A stretch of 34,715 nucleotides of DNA from Gemmatimonadota bacterium. GTDB taxonomy: Bacteria > Gemmatimonadota > Gemmatimonadetes > Gemmatimonadales > GWC2-71-9. The stretch lies in assembly GCA_003222155.1 (NCBI GenBank), contig QHUU01000095.1:1-34715 (forward strand), written 5' to 3'. Position numbers and translations under genes: made by a program. The notes under the pieces are model-generated. The model did not search any database. It was not told where the DNA came from and saw only the letters and a list, made by a program, of their open reading frames with translations. The first letter of the stretch is position 1, and each line of letters starts with the position of its first letter. This document shows positions 32,661-34,715 of the stretch, piece after piece.

Positions 32661-33106
32661 CCGCCCTCAAGCAGCTCCGCGAGGCACGCCACCTCACGCA
32701 ACGCGAACTCGCCGAACGCGCGCGCATCTCCCTGTCGCGCATGGCCGCAGCCGAGCAACAAACCCCAATCGACTGGCTGTGGCTCGAGCGGCTCGCCCGC
32801 GTGCTCGGCTGCTCGAGTGACGCTATCCTGGAACTTGCCCCGGTGCCCGTCGCCCCGCCGGATGCCATCGGCCGGGCGGAGCGGGAACTGCTGGACGCCA
32901 TGCGCCGCGACGCCGAGGCCATCATCGGCGATCATCCGCTCCTCAAGCGGGGCGGGTGGCTTGGCTTGGCCCGCACCGCGTGGCTCGGCGTGCTGTTCCG
33001 GATTCGGGACAATGGGGTCGAGCGTCCCCTACTCCCGGCGCCCGCGCCCGTCGATGACCGCGCCCAGCGGCGCGTGAAGATGCACCGCGCCCGGGCGGCC
33101 GTATGA
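32657..33106 (+). CDS. XRE-family transcriptional regulator with C-terminal domain
   Basis: 149 aa. The N-terminal helix-turn-helix is clear (LKQLREARHLTQRELAERARISLSRMAAAEQ). The C-terminal half has helices and a hydrophobic patch (WLGLARTAWLGVLFRI) that may serve for dimerisation. ATGA overlap with the next gene shows co-translation. Confidence 0.78.
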   Translation: MTALKQLREARHLTQRELAERARISLSRMAAAEQQTPIDWLWLERLARVLGCSSDAILELAPVPVAPPDAIGRAERELLDAMRRDAEAIIGDHPLLKRGGWLGLARTAWLGVLFRIRDNGVERPLLPAPAPVDDRAQRRVKMHRARAAV

Positions 33107-33435
33107 ACGCGCACCGCACGCGCGTGGATTCCCCGGCCGCGCTCATCGAGCTCGCGACGGACGTGATGCGCCGCATTCAGCGCGTCGCCGTCACGACGGG
33201 GCCGGAAAGCCGGATCCGGCTGATGGGGGAGTTGAGCCTCGTGAGCATCTGTCTCGGCGGCATCGAGTACGCGACCGTCCAGGCCGCGCACGGGCTGCCA
33301 GGGTTGCCATCCCGCCACCAGCTGCGGCAGGCCGAGCGGGAGCGGCTGCCCGCATTTCAAGGGGGACGATTGCTCCCGCCGCCCACACGACGGCGGATTA
33401 CGCACCAGGCGAAGCGCGTCGGGGTCGCCGTATGA
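33103..33435 (+). CDS. Hypothetical protein of the integrase operon
   Basis: 110 aa, ATG overlapping the previous stop and ending in an overlap with the next start. A helical first half (SPAALIELATDVMRRIQRVA) is followed by a polar Arg/Pro-rich end (RRRITHQAKRVGV). No motif is recognised. Confidence 0.5.
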   Translation: MNAHRTRVDSPAALIELATDVMRRIQRVAVTTGPESRIRLMGELSLVSICLGGIEYATVQAAHGLPGLPSRHQLRQAERERLPAFQGGRLLPPPTRRRITHQAKRVGVAV

Positions 33436-33623
33436 GCCGCGAGTTGAACGACAATCTGAAATCCGCCAGGCGGTTCAACGAGGTGCTTCAAGCGCTGGGG
33501 TTGCCCCGCGCCGTCGTGGTGAAACACATCCCGTCCTGCAAGGCTTGGCAACGTGGCGAGTGCGACTGTACTCCGGCGGTGCTCTCAGTGCCGAGAGACG
33601 GCGAGGAAGCAGGCACCCCATGA
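33432..33623 (+). CDS. Small Cys-containing hypothetical protein before the integrase gene
   Basis: 63 aa, ATG overlapping the previous stop, with its own stop overlapping the integrase ATG. It has three Cys in SCKAWQRGECDC, a possible metal site. An accessory or excision-control role is possible from the position, but there is no direct support. Confidence 0.5.
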   Translation: MSRELNDNLKSARRFNEVLQALGLPRAVVVKHIPSCKAWQRGECDCTPAVLSVPRDGEEAGTP

Positions 33624-34715
33624 GCCGCGCGGAGCGCCGGGCCTTCGGGCACCTCTACCGCCGCGGGAACACGTGGTGGATTCGCTACTCGGTGGGCGGC
33701 CGGCGCTACCGGGAATCGAGCGGCTCGCCGCGCGAGCAGGTCGCCGCGGACCTGCTGGTGCGCCGAGAGACCGAGCTCGGCCACGGCGTCCACGTCGCGC
33801 CGTCCGTGAAGCGCACGAGTCTCGCGGACCTGCACCAGCTCCTCCGCGACGAGTACGTGGTGCAGGGCTACCGGACCCTGGCACGGGTCGAGGATTCGTT
33901 TCGGCACCTGACCGCGCACTTCGGCGGGGCGCGGGCGACGAGTCTCACCCTCGACCGGCTGAACCGCTACGTCCGCGAGCGGCGGGAGGCCGGGGCGGCG
34001 CTCGGCACGATCTGGAACGAGCTGAAGGCGCTCAAGGCGGCGTTCCACGTGGCGCTACGGGCTGGCCGCGTCGCGCGGGTCCCCACGTTTCCGACGCTCG
34101 AGGGGGCGGACCGCGTGCGCACGGGCTTTTTCGAGGAGGCTGATTTCCGCGCGGTCCTGGCCGAGCTCGAGCCGCCGCTGCAGGCGGTGGTCACGTTCGC
34201 GTATTTTACGGGCTGGCGGATTCCCTCGGAGGTGCAGCGGTTGACGTGGCCACAGGTCGATTTCGCCGCCGGGCTCGTGCGGCTCGAGGTGGGGAGCACG
34301 AAGGGCGCGCCGGGCAAGCGCGACGGGCGCACATTCCCGTTCGCCGCGCTGCCCGCGCTTGCGGCCTTGCTCGCGCGCCAGCGGGCCCACACCGATGCCG
34401 TGGCGCGCGCGACGGGGCAGGTCATCCCGTGGGTGTTTCACCGGAACGGGCGGCCGATTCGCTATTTCGACAAGGCGTGGAAGGCCGCGCTCGACCGCGC
34501 GGCCCACACGGGGCAGGGGACGTTGCGCGTCGTGGTCCGGCCCCAGCTGCTGGGGCGCGTGCCGCACGACTTCCGGCGCACCGCGGTGCGGAACTTGGAG
34601 CGCGCTGGCGTGAGTCGGTCGGTGGCGAAGAAGCTGACCGGCCACAAGACGGACGCGGTCTACAACCGCTACGCGATCGCGCCCGAGCAGGATCTGCGCG
34701 AGGGCGTGGCCAAGC
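33620..34715 (+). CDS. int: Tyrosine recombinase/integrase (C-terminal end outside window)
   Basis: At least 365 aa, open to the right edge. The N-terminal part (about 1-140) is a SAM-like arm- and core-binding region. The catalytic domain has all six expected residues: R200 (FTGWRIPSE), K228 (GSTKGAPGKR), H316 and R319 (RVPHDFRRTA), H342 (LTGHKT) and Y351 (VYNRYAI). It cuts and joins att sites for integration and excision of the element. It overlaps the preceding gene (ATGA), so it is expressed with the regulator cluster. The right attachment site must lie beyond the window. Confidence 0.92.
   Translation, partial: MSRAERRAFGHLYRRGNTWWIRYSVGGRRYRESSGSPREQVAADLLVRRETELGHGVHVAPSVKRTSLADLHQLLRDEYVVQGYRTLARVEDSFRHLTAHFGGARATSLTLDRLNRYVRERREAGAALGTIWNELKALKAAFHVALRAGRVARVPTFPTLEGADRVRTGFFEEADFRAVLAELEPPLQAVVTFAYFTGWRIPSEVQRLTWPQVDFAAGLVRLEVGSTKGAPGKRDGRTFPFAALPALAALLARQRAHTDAVARATGQVIPWVFHRNGRPIRYFDKAWKAALDRAAHTGQGTLRVVVRPQLLGRVPHDFRRTAVRNLERAGVSRSVAKKLTGHKTDAVYNRYAIAPEQDLREGVAK

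Larger units (their letters stand above)
24701..34715 (+). mobile_element. Integrated phage-satellite-like or reduced prophage element (right end outside window)
   Basis: From just after accD to the window edge the gene content changes to small co-oriented, overlapping genes of phage type. They include a ribbon-helix-helix regulator with a metallopeptidase, tail-like proteins, several helix-turn-helix proteins, a RepA-like ATPase and a tyrosine integrase. The left boundary is inferred from GGGGCAC repeats at 24792-24853 and from the loss of a conserved gene after accD. No terminase, portal, capsid or tape measure was found. The attachment duplicate lies beyond the window, so the exact ends are unknown. 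Confidence 0.75.

Overview
The window is high-GC bacterial DNA with dense, mostly ATGA/GTGA-coupled genes. Its gene style and the cell-shape cluster running straight into accD suggest a soil-type bacterium, probably Gemmatimonadota. This is inferred from gene content only; no rRNA or tRNA was seen. No CRISPR array was seen.

Layout. (1) 1-8783, all on the + strand: a run of small, mostly exported or membrane genes (SnoaL/DUF4440-like proteins, a DUF4019 protein, a GNAT acetyltransferase, an ICMT-like methyltransferase, a DinB-like protein and three related membrane-anchored coiled-coil proteins). A Gfo/Idh/MocA oxidoreductase and an APC-type permease sit among them. (2) 8789-13294, - strand: an amidinohydrolase-like enzyme coupled to a phosphatidylserine-decarboxylase-like pyruvoyl enzyme, then a large protein joining a PqqD-like peptide-recognition domain, an M50 membrane protease and a HlyD-type adaptor. 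Directly upstream of that is an unlisted 44-codon gene. Its product looks like a double-glycine leader peptide followed by an Asp/His-rich tail. I read this as a candidate, apparently undescribed, peptide maturation and export locus. (3) 13502-15828, +: a NodB polysaccharide deacetylase and a secreted TolB-like propeller protein. (4) 15825-18116, -: an operon for ferredoxin, a geranylgeranyl-reductase-family flavoenzyme and a plant-type enoyl-ACP reductase. (5) 18236-24700, +: the elongasome operon mreB-mreC-mreD-mrdA-rodA, followed by accD.

(6) 24701 to the right edge: an integrated mobile element. It starts just after accD with repeats that look like integrase arm sites, and it runs into a tyrosine integrase cut by the window edge. 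Between them are a ribbon-helix-helix regulator coupled to an HExxH metallopeptidase behind a promoter-terminator leader, several small phage-like genes, a proteasome-fold (Anbu-like) Ntn hydrolase, a large tail/fibre-like protein, four helix-turn-helix proteins and a RepA-like AAA ATPase. It also carries two perfect palindromic structures beside the ATPase. No terminase, portal, capsid or tape-measure gene is visible, so it looks like a phage satellite or a strongly reduced prophage.

The two most interesting places are the peptide/exporter locus at 10774-13294 and the capsid-less element with its proteasome-like gene at 28026-28757.
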